DNA of 64,000 nt from Pseudodesulfovibrio cashew (GTDB lineage: Bacteria; Desulfobacterota; Desulfovibrionia; Desulfovibrionales; Desulfovibrionaceae). The DNA is taken from assembly GCF_009762795.1 (NCBI RefSeq), contig NZ_CP046400.1:2581501-2645500 (forward strand). Direction: 5' to 3'. Below are positions 43,367-51,327 of this stretch, piece after piece. Numbering within the stretch: position 1 is the stretch's first letter; each line of letters starts with the position of its first letter. The position numbers were made by a program, and so were the translations under genes. The notes beneath the pieces were generated by a model. It ran no database searches. It had not been told where the DNA came from and saw only the letters and a list, made by a program, of their open reading frames with translations.

Positions 43367-43984
43367 TTACCGGGTAAGTGGCGCGGTTTTGAGGTCTTGC
43401 TCCAACTGGTCGAAAATGGCCTGGACGCCTTGTGTCATGGCCTGGACCAGTTGCGCCGGGTCAGGGGCGGCAAAGGGCACCCGCTGGTGATAGTTTCCGG
43501 AAAAGATGACCTCGTTGCCGGAAGTGGCTTCGTCCACCACGAAGAACTGCATGTCAACCACCGCAGCGGGCGAGTCCGATGAATAGTCGCCATAGAGGGC
43601 GTTGACAACCCCCTCCAGGGTGAGGGAGGGCACCACCAGGCTGCCTGGCTCGACAATGTGCGCGAACCGGCCCGAGGCGGCAAGCCAGTGGCGGAGTTCC
43701 GCCGTCAGGTTGTTGCCCGGCGTGACGAAGAACAGGTTGTAGAAATCCGATTCGATGCGTCCGTCCCGCATCTGGTAGACCAGCTCGCGGGTGTCGTAGA
43801 GCTCGGACACGCTCAGGCGGCGGACCTTGAGGATCGTGTCGTCCTGTGGGGGCACGGCCTCTGCGGTCCTCTCGGGTGTAATACGGTAGTATCGTTTCAC
43901 CAAGGGCTGGCCGCCCAGCTTGACGCAGGCGGCGGCAGCCAGGGCCAGGGCCAGAAATAAAATGGGGATACGGATGTGTTTCAT
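43367..43984 (-). CDS. ABC-type transport auxiliary lipoprotein (PqiC/YmbA-like) of the MCE system
   Basis: 205 residues from ATG 43984. Lipoprotein signal peptide with a hydrophobic core (about 5-18) and lipobox AAAC (Cys20). The mature part has the YYRITPERTAEAVPPQDDTILKVRRLSVSELYDTRELVYQ pattern of auxiliary lipoproteins that partner MCE proteins. An in-frame extension to 44068 overlaps mlaD and is rejected. It lies 13 bp after the MCE gene and probably links it to the outer membrane. Confidence 0.88.
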   Translation of the reverse strand: MKHIRIPILFLALALAAAACVKLGGQPLVKRYYRITPERTAEAVPPQDDTILKVRRLSVSELYDTRELVYQMRDGRIESDFYNLFFVTPGNNLTAELRHWLAASGRFAHIVEPGSLVVPSLTLEGVVNALYGDYSSDSPAAVVDMQFFVVDEATSGNEVIFSGNYHQRVPFAAPDPAQLVQAMTQGVQAIFDQLEQDLKTAPLTR

Positions 43985-43997
43985 GGCGTATTCCGGG

Positions 43998-45146
43998 TTA
44001 AGGGGTGCCGGAGCCGGCCTTTTCGGGCGGCTGGCCGAAGAAGACGCCGGACGGATAGCGCTTGGCATCGCCGGAGAGTTCCTTGAGGTTTTGCATTACT
44101 TGCCTGGCGTCTTCGAGGATGGCGTGAATGTTTGACTCCTCGCCCGCCACCACCGAGTTCAGTCGGTTGGCCAGGGCGTGGACCTTGCCCACGGCTGCGG
44201 CCAGATCTCCTGAAGCGCGAGCCACGTTCTCCAGAGCCGGAGCAATCTCCGCCATGGCCTTTTTCATGCGCGGGTCAGTCAGTGTCTTGTTCAGGGAGTC
44301 GGCCGTCTTCTTGAAGCTGGCCATGGCCTTATTGGCTTCGGCTGCGGCGGCTATGACGTCGTCCGCGGCACCGTTGACGATCTTGTTGACGCCCGCTACG
44401 GCTCCCACCACTTCGGGGATGAGGCGCTCCAGCTCGGGGTCGGCCATCAGTTCGTTGACACGAGCTATGAGGGTATTGGTCTCCTTGAGGATTGAGAGCA
44501 TGCGGTTGCCCGCTTCCTTGCCGCCCTCGGCTCGCATGAAGTTGTCGATGGTGTCGACGATGGACTTGACGTCCTCGACGATGCTGGTGATGTCGCCCTG
44601 CTTGATGCCGCTCAGGGTCTGGGAAATGGTCGTCACTGCGCCTTCGATGCGGCCAAGGGTGCTGGGCACGGACGGGACGTAGGCCACGTCGGGTGTCCAA
44701 TCGATGGACAGGGGAGGGTTGGATTCGGGGTCGACATAGACGAAGTTGAGGAAGAGCTGGCCGGTCAACCCCAGCGAGGTGGGACGAACCCTCAGGCCGG
44801 TAGTCACTTCCTTGTTCAGTGAGGAACGGAATTCCTCGTAATCCTGGTCCTGGAAGAGGTCCGGGTTGATGTCGCATTCCACCAGCACATAGCGGGCGTC
44901 AGTGTCATTCGCTTCCTGGTACTTGTTGTTCACGAAATTGATAGCCGCCACCCTGCCTATGGCCACGCCGCGCAGCTTCACCGGCGAGCCTACCTCAAGG
45001 CCGTTTACCGATTCATTGAAGTAGCTTTCCACAATGAAGGTGGTCTGAAAGTAGCGGCCCGCGCCGAGGATGATGACCACGGCCACCAGCATGCAGGTGC
45101 CGACAACGATGAAGGCTCCGAGTTTGAAGTAGTCGTGTTTGCGCAT
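43998..45146 (-). CDS. mlaD: MCE/MlaD-family lipid-binding protein
   Basis: 382 residues. One N-terminal membrane helix (about 9-29), MCE domain (about 38-125: FNESVNGLEVGSPVKLRGVAIGRV), then a long helical C-terminal region (about 165-360). It is longer than E. coli MlaD (about 183 residues), so it resembles the longer MCE proteins that can form a periplasmic tube. It overlaps mlaF by one base. Confidence 0.93.
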   Translation of the reverse strand: MRKHDYFKLGAFIVVGTCMLVAVVIILGAGRYFQTTFIVESYFNESVNGLEVGSPVKLRGVAIGRVAAINFVNNKYQEANDTDARYVLVECDINPDLFQDQDYEEFRSSLNKEVTTGLRVRPTSLGLTGQLFLNFVYVDPESNPPLSIDWTPDVAYVPSVPSTLGRIEGAVTTISQTLSGIKQGDITSIVEDVKSIVDTIDNFMRAEGGKEAGNRMLSILKETNTLIARVNELMADPELERLIPEVVGAVAGVNKIVNGAADDVIAAAAEANKAMASFKKTADSLNKTLTDPRMKKAMAEIAPALENVARASGDLAAAVGKVHALANRLNSVVAGEESNIHAILEDARQVMQNLKELSGDAKRYPSGVFFGQPPEKAGSGTP

Positions 45147-45991
45147 TATCGAGCAACCTTGCCTTGCGACGGGGAGGCATTGTCCGTCATGTTGCGGTCC
45201 GCTTCCACGCCGTCCGTTTTGCCCAGTGAAGGCATGCGGTGGAAGAATCGTTTCACGAAGATGTTGTCCGAGGTGTCGCGCAGAACCTTGGGGTCGCCTT
45301 CGGCCACGATGGACCGCACCTCCTTGTCCAGCATGATAACGCGATCCGCGGTTTTGTAAATGGATTCCAGTTCGTGGGTAACTATGACGAAGGTAATCCC
45401 CAGGGTCTCGGAGAGGTTGAGGATCAGGTCGTCCAGCTCCGCCGAGGAGATGGGGTCCAGCCCTGCGCCGGGTTCGTCAAGAAAGAGGATTTCAGGGTCC
45501 AGTGCCATGGCCCGGGCTATGGCGGCCCGTTTTTTCATGCCGCCGGAGAGGGCGGCCGGGAGCTTGTAGAAGGCGTTTTCCAGGTTGACCATGGCCAGCT
45601 TGGACTTGCCGATCATATCCCTGGCCTCCCGCGGCAGGTCCGTGAATTCTTCCAGCGGAAGCATGACGTTTTGCAACAGGGACATGGAGCCGAACAGGGC
45701 GCCCATCTGGTACATGACGCCGAATTTGCGGATGATGGCGGCGCGCTCATCACCTGTGGCCGAGATCAGGTCCCGGCCGTCGAACTCGACGCTTCCGGAC
45801 ATGGGTTGATAGAGCCCGATCATGTTTTTGAGCAGAGTGGATTTGCCGCAGCCCGAGCCACCCAGGATTACGAACACTTCCCCGGGCATGACGTCGAAGG
45901 AGACGTTTTCCACGACCACGGTGTCGCCGTATCCGCAAGTCAGGTCGCGCACGCTGATGATCGGTTTGCCTCTCTGCTTCATGGCTACCAT
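45146..45991 (-). CDS. mlaF: MlaF-type ABC transporter ATPase
   Basis: 281 residues. Walker A GGSGCGKST (about 44-52), signature LSGGMKKRAAIARA, Walker B ILFLDEPGAGLDP, then the H-loop THE. The C-terminal tail (about 250-281), after FVKRFFHRMP, is polar. Start codon overlaps the mlaE end by 7 bases. Powers phospholipid movement between the membranes. Confidence 0.95.
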   Translation of the reverse strand: MVAMKQRGKPIISVRDLTCGYGDTVVVENVSFDVMPGEVFVILGGSGCGKSTLLKNMIGLYQPMSGSVEFDGRDLISATGDERAAIIRKFGVMYQMGALFGSMSLLQNVMLPLEEFTDLPREARDMIGKSKLAMVNLENAFYKLPAALSGGMKKRAAIARAMALDPEILFLDEPGAGLDPISSAELDDLILNLSETLGITFVIVTHELESIYKTADRVIMLDKEVRSIVAEGDPKVLRDTSDNIFVKRFFHRMPSLGKTDGVEADRNMTDNASPSQGKVAR

Positions 45992-47112
45992 CCCATATAA
46001 TAGAAAGCCATGGCGAAGATGCCGTCGGCAAAGGCGATGAGGATGATGCCCGAGACCACCGCGCTGGTGGTGGACAGGCCGACGGCGCTGGCGCCGCTAC
46101 GGGTTTGCAGTCCGCGCAGGCAGCCGACTCCAGCCACCAGAACGGCGAAGACGAAAGCCTTGATCATGCCGCCCCAGAAATCGAGAAAATCAAGATAGGC
46201 GAAGACCCGCGAGGTGAAGGTGACCAGGGGAAATCCGAGGGAGAGCATTACCACCGCACCGCCCACCAGGCTGGCCATGTTGAAGAAGATGGTCATGAGC
46301 GGGATCATGAATAGGGCGGAGAGAAGTTTGGGCACGACCATGAAGCGCATGGGTGAGAGTCCCATGGTGGTCAACGCGTCCAGTTCCTCATTGATCTTCA
46401 TGGTGCCAATCTCGGCGGCGAAGGCCGAACCGGACCTGGCCGCCAGGAGAATGGAGGTGACCAGCGGTCCCATTTCGCGGAACATGACCAGGCCGAGCAT
46501 GTTGGGGACGAAGATTTCTCCGCCGAACCGTTCCAGGCTGACCGCCGATTGGAAAGACATGATCAAGCCCATAAGGAAGCCGATCAGGGTGATGATGAAC
46601 AGGGAGTCCACGCCCACGTTGAGGCAGGAGAGAAGTACGTCCTTCCATCGGACTCTCGTCGGATGCATGACCGACTGAAACAGTATGACCGTGGCTTCGC
46701 CCACGAAGGCGATCATCTCGTAGAGAGCGCGAAAGACCTCTTCGGTGGCCATGGCCACGGCCACGAATATACCGCGTCTCTCCTTGGATTTTTTGGGCGA
46801 CCAGCAGGGGAGTTCGTAGCGCCAGACCAGCTCCACCAGTCGCTGCTGGTCGTCGGTCAGGTTGGTCAGTTCCAGGCTTCCGCCCGAACAAACGGCCTTT
46901 TCCCTGATCTTGAGCAGCAGAGCCAGGCCCGCGCCGTCAAGATAGTCCACCTCTCCGCAGTCGACCAGCACCGAGCGGGGCATGCCGTCGGCCAGTGGGG
47001 CCACGGCGTCGTCCCAGACCGCTGCCGTCCCCGGCGCGTCAAGGCGTCCCGCAAGCGTGATCCGCAGGCCGTTGACATCGGGCTGTACCGTGACGCGGGC
47101 TTCGGGATGCAT
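45985..47112 (-). CDS. mlaE: MlaE-type permease with N-terminal STAS domain
   Basis: 375 residues from ATG 47112; the frame also reaches a TTG at 47136, which adds MPQQRPTA. Neither start has a clear ribosome site. The N-terminal part (about 5-100) is a STAS domain (LVDCGEVDYLDGAGLALLLKI), equivalent to the separate MlaB of E. coli. The C-terminal part is the permease with VWRYELP linker, MGPLVTSILLAARSGSAFAAEIGTMKINEELDALTTMG and about five membrane helices. The fusion removes the need for a separate mlaB gene. It heads the leftward operon. Confidence 0.95.
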   Translation of the reverse strand: MHPEARVTVQPDVNGLRITLAGRLDAPGTAAVWDDAVAPLADGMPRSVLVDCGEVDYLDGAGLALLLKIREKAVCSGGSLELTNLTDDQQRLVELVWRYELPCWSPKKSKERRGIFVAVAMATEEVFRALYEMIAFVGEATVILFQSVMHPTRVRWKDVLLSCLNVGVDSLFIITLIGFLMGLIMSFQSAVSLERFGGEIFVPNMLGLVMFREMGPLVTSILLAARSGSAFAAEIGTMKINEELDALTTMGLSPMRFMVVPKLLSALFMIPLMTIFFNMASLVGGAVVMLSLGFPLVTFTSRVFAYLDFLDFWGGMIKAFVFAVLVAGVGCLRGLQTRSGASAVGLSTTSAVVSGIILIAFADGIFAMAFYYMGW

Positions 47113-47473
47113 GGCGGTCGGTCTTTGCTGGGGCAACGTGGTCTCGTCGGTTAGGTTGTTGAAAGCGGTTAGAGGCCCTGATCTCCAAATATATCTGATG
47201 ACTTGATAAATGGAAAGTAGCGTATTTTGCTTTATTCGGAATTATAAGTTTCTTTCTTGGAGGTCAATTCCCGGCACGGGACTCCCCCTGTGTGGCGGCG
47301 TGGGAGCATGGAGGGGGAATGGCCATACTGTATTGAAGTCTATTATGATTTTACAAGGAATGGGCACGTGGGAGCAAGTTTGGCCTTGCGGAAATCGGAG
47401 GTGCAAAATGGCAGTCAGGCCATTCGCGGGAGAGAGTTGACAAACACAAAAAAGAATATTATTTGTTCAGACC
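47113..47473. other. Intergenic region between the divergent mlaE and Lrp genes
   Basis: About 340-360 bp. It must hold the promoters of both genes, but only the rightward candidate (TTGACA at 47437) is clear. It contains several short open frames with no protein-like features, an AGGAATGGGCACGTGGGAGC stretch and a GC-rich middle (about 47265-47320). No tRNA, repeat or known RNA was recognised. Confidence 0.4.
47437..47465 (+). promoter_or_regulatory. Candidate promoter of the Lrp/AsnC-putA pair
   Basis: TTGACA (47437-47442), 17-base A-rich spacer, TATTTG (47460-47465). The expected start would lie only a few bases before the ATG at 47474, so the transcript would be nearly leaderless. Confidence 0.4.
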
Positions 47474-47947
47474 ATGATAAACAGAAAAATTGACGATCTT
47501 GATCTTAAGATTCTGAACATACTTCAGGACGATGGCAAGGTGTCCAACGCCGAAATCGCTCGCAAGGTGGGCAAGGCTCCTTCCGCCGTGCTGGAACGGG
47601 TCCGCAAACTCAGGCGCAATGGCATCATCAAGGGATACGAGTGCATCGTGGACCACAAGATGCTCGGCCGCGCCCTGACCGCCTTCACTTCCATCCGCGT
47701 GGAGGAAGGCGTGGGAGCCACCGAGGTGGGGGCCAAGCTGGCCGAACTGCCCGAAGTGCTGGAGGTGCACTATACGGCAGGACGGGATTCCTACCTGGTC
47801 AAGGTCCGTGTCGAGGACACCGAGTCACTCCAGGCGACCCTAGCCAAGTTCGGGACCATTTCCGCCGTACGCGATACCAACTCCACCATTGTGCTGACAA
47901 CGGTGAAGGAGTCGCGGGTAATTCCACTACCAACAAACGACGAATAG
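47474..47947 (+). CDS. Lrp/AsnC-family regulator (PutR-like)
   Basis: 157 residues. N-terminal helix-turn-helix (about 5-55: DDLDLKILNILQDDGKVSNAEIARKVGKAPSAVLERVRKLRRNGIIKGYEC), then the RAM ligand-binding domain with LPEVLEVHYTAGRDSYLVKVRV. It sits 22 bp before putA on the same strand. Lrp-type regulators next to putA sense proline and activate it in other bacteria (PutR), which suggests the same role here. The ATG has no visible ribosome site. Confidence 0.9.
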   Translation: MINRKIDDLDLKILNILQDDGKVSNAEIARKVGKAPSAVLERVRKLRRNGIIKGYECIVDHKMLGRALTAFTSIRVEEGVGATEVGAKLAELPEVLEVHYTAGRDSYLVKVRVEDTESLQATLAKFGTISAVRDTNSTIVLTTVKESRVIPLPTNDE

Positions 47948-47969
47948 ACTATACGACAAGGAGTTTTCA

Positions 47970-50900
47970 ATGACTACTGAAATCCGCTCCCTGGACCCGA
48001 GAATCATAACTCGGGGCAGGGAGTTTTTTTCGTCCATTTCCGGCGAATCTCCTTCGGTTTTCAACAAGGGGTGGTGGACCGGAAAAGTCATGGATTGGGC
48101 CATGAAAAACGATGAATTCAAGGTCCAAATGTTCAGGTTTGTTGATGTTCTTCCTTACCTGAACACCTCGGAGTCCCTTTCGCGCCATATTGAAGAATAT
48201 TTCGCGGGTGACGACTCCAACATCCCTGACGTGCTCAAATGGGGTGCTACAAAGACCAAAATCGGCGGTGGTCTCATCGCCAAGGTACTGAACAAGACCA
48301 TCCGCTCCAACATCGAATCCATGGCCCGCCAGTTCATCATCGGACAGGAGGCCAAGGAGGCGGTCAAGGGCATCAAGAAACTGCGCAAGGATGGGTTTAC
48401 CTTTGTCCTTGATTTGCTTGGCGAAGCCACTGTCTCCGAGAAGGAGTCCGACGCCTACCGCGACGGCTACATGGACGTGCTCGAAGCCATCCACAAGGAG
48501 CTCGGAAAATGGAAGCCCCTGGGCGGCGGTTCCGGCAGTCGCGACTGGGGCCACGCTCCCATGGTCAACGTGGCCGTCAAGCCGTCCGCATTTTATTCTC
48601 AGTCCAAACCGGTGGACATGGAGGGCACCGTGGAGGGCATGATATCGCGCATCGAGCCCATCTACCGCAAGGTCATGGACATGGGCGGATTCATGTGCAT
48701 CGACATGGAGCAGCTCAAGTACAAGGACGCCACCATAGAGCTCTACAAACGGTTGCGCACCAAATATCCCGACTACGAAAATATCGGTCTCGTCTTTCAG
48801 GCCTACCTGCGTTGTACCGAGGATGACGTCCGCGAGTTCCTGGATTGGTCCCGCGAGAAGAAGCTTCCGGTCTCCATTCGTCTGGTCAAGGGCGCATACT
48901 GGGACTACGAGACCGTCATGGCCAAGCAGAACGGCTGGCCTGTACCTGTCTGGACCCACAAGCCCGAATCGGACATGGCCTATGAGCGCATCGCCAAGAT
49001 GATTCTGGAGAATAACGACATTTGCCATTTCGCCTGTGCCTCGCACAACATCCGCACCATCTCCGCCGTCATGGAGCTGGCCGCCGAGCTGAAAGTGCCC
49101 GAGGAAAGGTACGAGTTCCAGGTTCTCTACGGGATGGCCGAACCGGTCCGCAAAGGGCTCAAGAACGTTGCCAAGCGCGTCCGGCTCTATTGCCCCTATG
49201 GCGATCTTCTGCCCGGTATGGCCTACCTGGTCCGTCGCCTGCTGGAAAACACGGCCAACGAATCCTTCCTCAAGCAGACCTTTGCCGACGAGGCGGACAT
49301 GGACCGGCTGCTGGAGAATCCGGAAGAGACCCTGCGCCGCCAGTTGGAAGGCGCGTGCATTACCCGGGAGGAGGAATCGGGACTGCCCAGGTTCAACAAC
49401 CATCCGGTAGTCGACTTCACTCTTGAGGCCGAGCGCAATGCCTTTCCCAAATCCATCGCCAAGGTTCGAGCGGCGGCAGGTGGCAGGGTGCCGCTGTTCA
49501 TCAACGGACAGGAGGTGGTTACGGACGACACCCTCGACTCCTACAACCCGGCAGACCCGACCGAGATCATCGGCACTGTCTGTCAGGCCGGGACAGACGA
49601 GGTGGCCCGCGCGGTGGAGGCCGCTTCCGAGGCATACCTAGCCTGGCGCGACGTGACTCCCGAGGAGCGCGCGGAGGCCCTGCTCAAGGCGTCCCGCTAT
49701 CTTCAGGACAACATCCATGACCTTTGCGCCCTTCAGGTGCTCGAGGTGGGCAAGCAGTGGGATCAGGCTCACGCCGATGTGGGTGAGGCCATCGATTTCC
49801 TCGAATACTATGCCCGCGAGATGATCCGTCTCGGTTCTCCCCGCCGCATGGGGCACGCACCCGGCGAGATGTCTCATCTCTTCTACCAGGGCAAGGGTGT
49901 GGCCGCAGTCATCGCGCCTTGGAACTTTCCGTTGGCCATCTCCGTGGGTATGGTCTCCGCGGCCATAGTCAGTGGCTGCCCTGTAGTCTATAAGCCCGCC
50001 GGTCCCTCCTCCTGCGTAGGCGGCAAGCTGGTGGATATGTGGAAGGCCGCCGGACTGCCCGACGGCGTCTTCAACTTCTGTCCGGGGCGCGGATCGGTCA
50101 TGGGCGACCACCTGGTCGACCATCCTAGCGTCTCGGTCATCGCCTTCACCGGGTCCATGGAAGTGGGCCTGCGCATCCAGGAGCGCGCTGCCGTGGTCCA
50201 GCCGGGCCAGCAGCAGTGCAAGCGCGTCATCGCCGAGATGGGCGGCAAGAACGCCACCATTATTGATGATGACGCCGACCTGGACGAGGCCGTGCTCGGA
50301 GTGCTTTACGCGGCCTTCGGCTTCCAGGGGCAGAAGTGCTCCGCCTGTTCGCGGGTCATTGTGCTGGATTCCATCTATGACCGTTTCGTGGAGCGGCTGA
50401 CCGAGGCCGCCCAGTCCGTCAAACTCGGGCCGGCCGAGGACCCGGCCAACTATATGGGCCCGGTGGTGGACAAGGCCGCCCAGGAAAACGTCCTGCGCTA
50501 CGTGGGCATCGCCGAAAAGGAAGGGCGTGTGCTGGTCAAGCGCAAGGCTCCCTCCGAGTTTACGTCCAAGGGCGGATGCTACGTGCCTCTCACCATCGTG
50601 GAGAACATCACCAAGGACGACCGTCTGGCACAGGAAGAGGTCTTCGGCCCGGTTCTTTCGGTCATGCGTGCCAAGGATATGGACGAGGCGCTGGACATCG
50701 CCAATTCCACCCGCTTCGCCCTGACCGGTGCGATTTACTCCCGTAGCCCCAAACATCTGGAGCGCGCCTACCGGGAATTCCGCGTGGGCAACCTCTATCT
50801 GAACAAGCCCTCGGTCGGCGCTCTTGTGGAGCGGCATGCCTTCGGCGGGTTCAAGATGTCCGGGGTGGGCTCCAAGTCCGGCGGCCCTGATTATCTGTTG

Positions 50901-50987
50901 CAATTCCTTGACCCTCGTTTGGTCTGCGAAAACACCATCCGTCGTGGTTTCGCTCCCATTGAGGAGGACGATGACTGGTTGAGCTGA
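47970..50987 (+). CDS. putA: Bifunctional proline dehydrogenase / L-glutamate gamma-semialdehyde dehydrogenase (PutA-like)
   Basis: 1005 residues. N-terminal proline dehydrogenase barrel (about 110-440): MCIDMEQLKYKDATIELY, IRLVKGAYWDYE (about 304) and LVRRLLENTANESFL (about 420), the FAD and substrate motifs. C-terminal aldehyde dehydrogenase domain (about 480-985): IAPWNFPLA, FTGSMEVG, the catalytic Cys790 in GQKCSACSR, and EEVFGPVLSV. It oxidises proline to glutamate. It lacks the N-terminal ribbon-helix-helix DNA-binding domain of enterobacterial PutA, consistent with regulation by the Lrp protein upstream. Strong ribosome site AAGGAG. Confidence 0.96.
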   Translation: MTTEIRSLDPRIITRGREFFSSISGESPSVFNKGWWTGKVMDWAMKNDEFKVQMFRFVDVLPYLNTSESLSRHIEEYFAGDDSNIPDVLKWGATKTKIGGGLIAKVLNKTIRSNIESMARQFIIGQEAKEAVKGIKKLRKDGFTFVLDLLGEATVSEKESDAYRDGYMDVLEAIHKELGKWKPLGGGSGSRDWGHAPMVNVAVKPSAFYSQSKPVDMEGTVEGMISRIEPIYRKVMDMGGFMCIDMEQLKYKDATIELYKRLRTKYPDYENIGLVFQAYLRCTEDDVREFLDWSREKKLPVSIRLVKGAYWDYETVMAKQNGWPVPVWTHKPESDMAYERIAKMILENNDICHFACASHNIRTISAVMELAAELKVPEERYEFQVLYGMAEPVRKGLKNVAKRVRLYCPYGDLLPGMAYLVRRLLENTANESFLKQTFADEADMDRLLENPEETLRRQLEGACITREEESGLPRFNNHPVVDFTLEAERNAFPKSIAKVRAAAGGRVPLFINGQEVVTDDTLDSYNPADPTEIIGTVCQAGTDEVARAVEAASEAYLAWRDVTPEERAEALLKASRYLQDNIHDLCALQVLEVGKQWDQAHADVGEAIDFLEYYAREMIRLGSPRRMGHAPGEMSHLFYQGKGVAAVIAPWNFPLAISVGMVSAAIVSGCPVVYKPAGPSSCVGGKLVDMWKAAGLPDGVFNFCPGRGSVMGDHLVDHPSVSVIAFTGSMEVGLRIQERAAVVQPGQQQCKRVIAEMGGKNATIIDDDADLDEAVLGVLYAAFGFQGQKCSACSRVIVLDSIYDRFVERLTEAAQSVKLGPAEDPANYMGPVVDKAAQENVLRYVGIAEKEGRVLVKRKAPSEFTSKGGCYVPLTIVENITKDDRLAQEEVFGPVLSVMRAKDMDEALDIANSTRFALTGAIYSRSPKHLERAYREFRVGNLYLNKPSVGALVERHAFGGFKMSGVGSKSGGPDYLLQFLDPRLVCENTIRRGFAPIEEDDDWLS

Positions 50988-51014
50988 TCCGGGGTAGTCA
51001 TCACACGAGAAAGC

Positions 51015-51047
51015 AGCCCTGCCGACGATTGTCGGCAGGGCTTTTTT
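51015..51047 (+). terminator. Intrinsic terminator after putA
   Basis: AGCCCTGCCGAC / GTCGGCAGGGCT with a 4-base loop (GATT), followed by TTTTT. It lies 27 bases after the putA stop codon. Confidence 0.93.
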
Positions 51048-51206
51048 GTGCTCGGGAGCGTTGCTTTTCTCTTTCGAGAGGAAATGGTTTGCCTTAGATG
51101 GGTTTTCACTGTGTTGTGAATTGATAAGATGATAATATATTAAATGTGTGTAAAAATACGTAATTTGTAAAAAACTATTAAATAAATATATTGTAGAATA
51201 ATACGA

Positions 51207-51234
51207 TTGACAAAATTAGTCTCATTGATAGCAT
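51207..51234 (+). promoter_or_regulatory. Candidate promoter of the Cache-CheW gene
   Basis: TTGACA (51207-51212), 16-base spacer, TAGCAT (51229-51234), at the right end of an A+T-rich stretch that could act as an UP element. About 85 bases before the start of translation. Confidence 0.5.
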
Positions 51235-51327
51235 TCGCTGTAATTCGGTCAGCGGAGGTTCTTCACTCGTGTATGTCAGGGGGGAGAAGGCTTTCCGGGG
51301 CGATTTTACCATGCATATGAGGTGCCC

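Larger units (their letters stand above)
50988..51327. other. Gap between putA and the Cache-CheW gene
   Basis: About 340 bp. The left part holds the putA terminator (51015-51047). The part at about 51110-51205 is much richer in A+T than anything else in the window. The right part has the promoter (51207-51234) and the GAGG ribosome site of the next gene. No RNA gene was recognised. Confidence 0.6.

Noticed and set aside
47210-47493. Two overlapping 76-78-codon plus-strand frames before the Lrp gene
   Set aside because: No ribosome site, odd composition and overlap with the promoter; treated as intergenic.
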